A DNA stretch of 5,920 nucleotides from assembly GCA_947503365.1 (NCBI GenBank), contig CANNDT010000162.1:1-5920 (forward strand), given 5' to 3'. The stretch is from CANNDT01 sp945876205. GTDB lineage: Bacteria; Acidobacteriota; Vicinamibacteria; Vicinamibacterales; UBA2999. The translations under genes and the position numbers were made by a program. Position 1 is the first letter of the stretch; each line of letters starts with the position of its first letter. A model generated the notes under the pieces. That model saw only the letters and a program-made list of their open reading frames with translations. It was not told where the DNA came from and did not search any database. Below are positions 5,335 through 5,920 of the stretch, piece after piece.

Positions 5335-5920
5335 CTACTGAGCCTTTGAATAAGAGATTCCGTTGAAGAGAAACTTGAACGTTCCGTGTGATTGTGCCCG
5401 GAAATTCACCTCCGGTCCAAACAGCAGCACGCGCCCCTTGCCTATCGTCGCCTCGGCGATGGCTACGCCGCCATCGAGATAGCGCTGGCCCCAGGCCCAT
5501 CCGCTGCGAAGCGGCGTCGGGCCGGCAAACCAGGCCACCGCCCTGACGCCGTGCGCGGCGGCATTCTTCTCCAGTCGAAACACCGGACTATTGTCGAAGA
5601 AGACGTCGGCTTCCTTCTCTAACCCGAATGCCACCGGCGTGGTGTTGTCGACGGTTACTCGAAGGAGCGACCCAGGGACGAAATACTTGTCCGGCGTGAG
5701 CGCCCGCGTCCGGCCGTCAGGCTGCTGCTCGACGAGCGCGTCGGCAACCGGCAGGCCGAATTGCGCGGCGATCGCGGTCGACCGGCCGATCGCGAGGATC
5801 GTTCCCCCCTCTTCCACGAAGAGCTTCAGTTGCGGAATCGTGGTCTGTGCCGTAATGCGGCCTGTGCGATTGCGGTACTCGGCCGGCGCGCCGCTCGCGG
5901 GGAGGCAATCGCCGTCGGTT
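5335..5920 (-). CDS. C-terminal part of a large M14-like zinc carboxypeptidase, 5' end outside window
   Basis: The frame is open from the window edge to the TAG at 5335-5337, giving the last 194 residues of a longer protein. An internal GTG at 5817 could be mistaken for its start, but the reading continues unbroken upstream (LPASGAPAEYRNRTGR and on to the edge), so that is not a real start. The visible part reads TIPQLKLFVEEGGTILAIG, then LTPDKYFVPGSLLRV, FFDNSPVFRL, WAWGQRYLDGGVAIAE, and GKGRVLLFGPEVNFRAQSHG followed by FKFLFNGI near the end. This matches, from memory, the C-terminal glutamine-amidotransferase-like domain of the roughly 900-1000 residue M14 metallopeptidases of Acidobacteriota and Gemmatimonadota. 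The zinc-binding catalytic domain would lie outside the window, so activity cannot be judged. Such proteins are usually secreted. It is the first gene of the three-gene minus-strand run. The identification rests on the tail alone; another protein sharing this terminal domain is possible. Confidence 0.62.
   Translation of the reverse strand, partial: TDGDCLPASGAPAEYRNRTGRITAQTTIPQLKLFVEEGGTILAIGRSTAIAAQFGLPVADALVEQQPDGRTRALTPDKYFVPGSLLRVTVDNTTPVAFGLEKEADVFFDNSPVFRLEKNAAAHGVRAVAWFAGPTPLRSGWAWGQRYLDGGVAIAEATIGKGRVLLFGPEVNFRAQSHGTFKFLFNGISYSKAQ

Noticed and set aside
5282..5500. Upstream extension of the class I aspartate kinase frame to 5500
   Set aside because: Most of it overlaps the M14-like peptidase gene in another frame, and a well-spaced ribosome-binding site supports ATG 5281.

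Overview
The window is GC-rich and densely coding, with seven protein-coding loci and no RNA genes or CRISPR array that I can see. Three things resemble the Acidobacteriota, most likely the Vicinamibacteria branch: the mix of an exported methyltransferase, an ACE-like M2 peptidase remnant, a HemQ-type coproheme decarboxylase and an M14-like peptidase tail; the protein wording; and C-rich heptamer repeats between genes. The assignment is inference from remembered family resemblance, not from a marker gene.

Left part (1-2415). A C-rich heptamer repeat at the very edge is followed by a minus-strand gene for a signal-peptide-bearing SAM methyltransferase. A 53-bp intergenic region separates it from a divergent plus-strand class II type aspartate kinase whose C-terminal ACT region is degenerate. 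Only 16 nt after that kinase stops, a 185-codon open frame begins. It is the C-terminal third of an M2 (angiotensin-converting-enzyme-like) dipeptidyl carboxypeptidase, with every zinc ligand missing.

Middle (2366-3027). A small RodZ-like helix-turn-helix gene on the minus strand overlaps the end of the peptidase remnant tail-to-tail by 50 nt. Its ribosome-binding site lies in a perfect 7-bp inverted repeat. The 176-nt gap between it and hemQ holds two hairpins that share one arm and so exclude each other.

Right part (3028-5920). Three minus-strand genes run in series with gaps of 53 and 37 nt: the tail of an M14-like zinc carboxypeptidase (cut by the window edge), a second aspartate kinase of the ThrA/class I type, and hemQ. 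They look like one transcription unit, although their functions (peptide breakdown, aspartate-family amino acid synthesis, haem synthesis) do not form one pathway. The two aspartate kinases perform the same reaction, the first step to lysine, threonine and methionine, but are of different subfamilies and have very different regulatory domains. I see no convincing novel defence or mobile system. The most unusual items are the ACE remnant, the paired kinases and the RNA-structure candidates upstream of the HTH gene.
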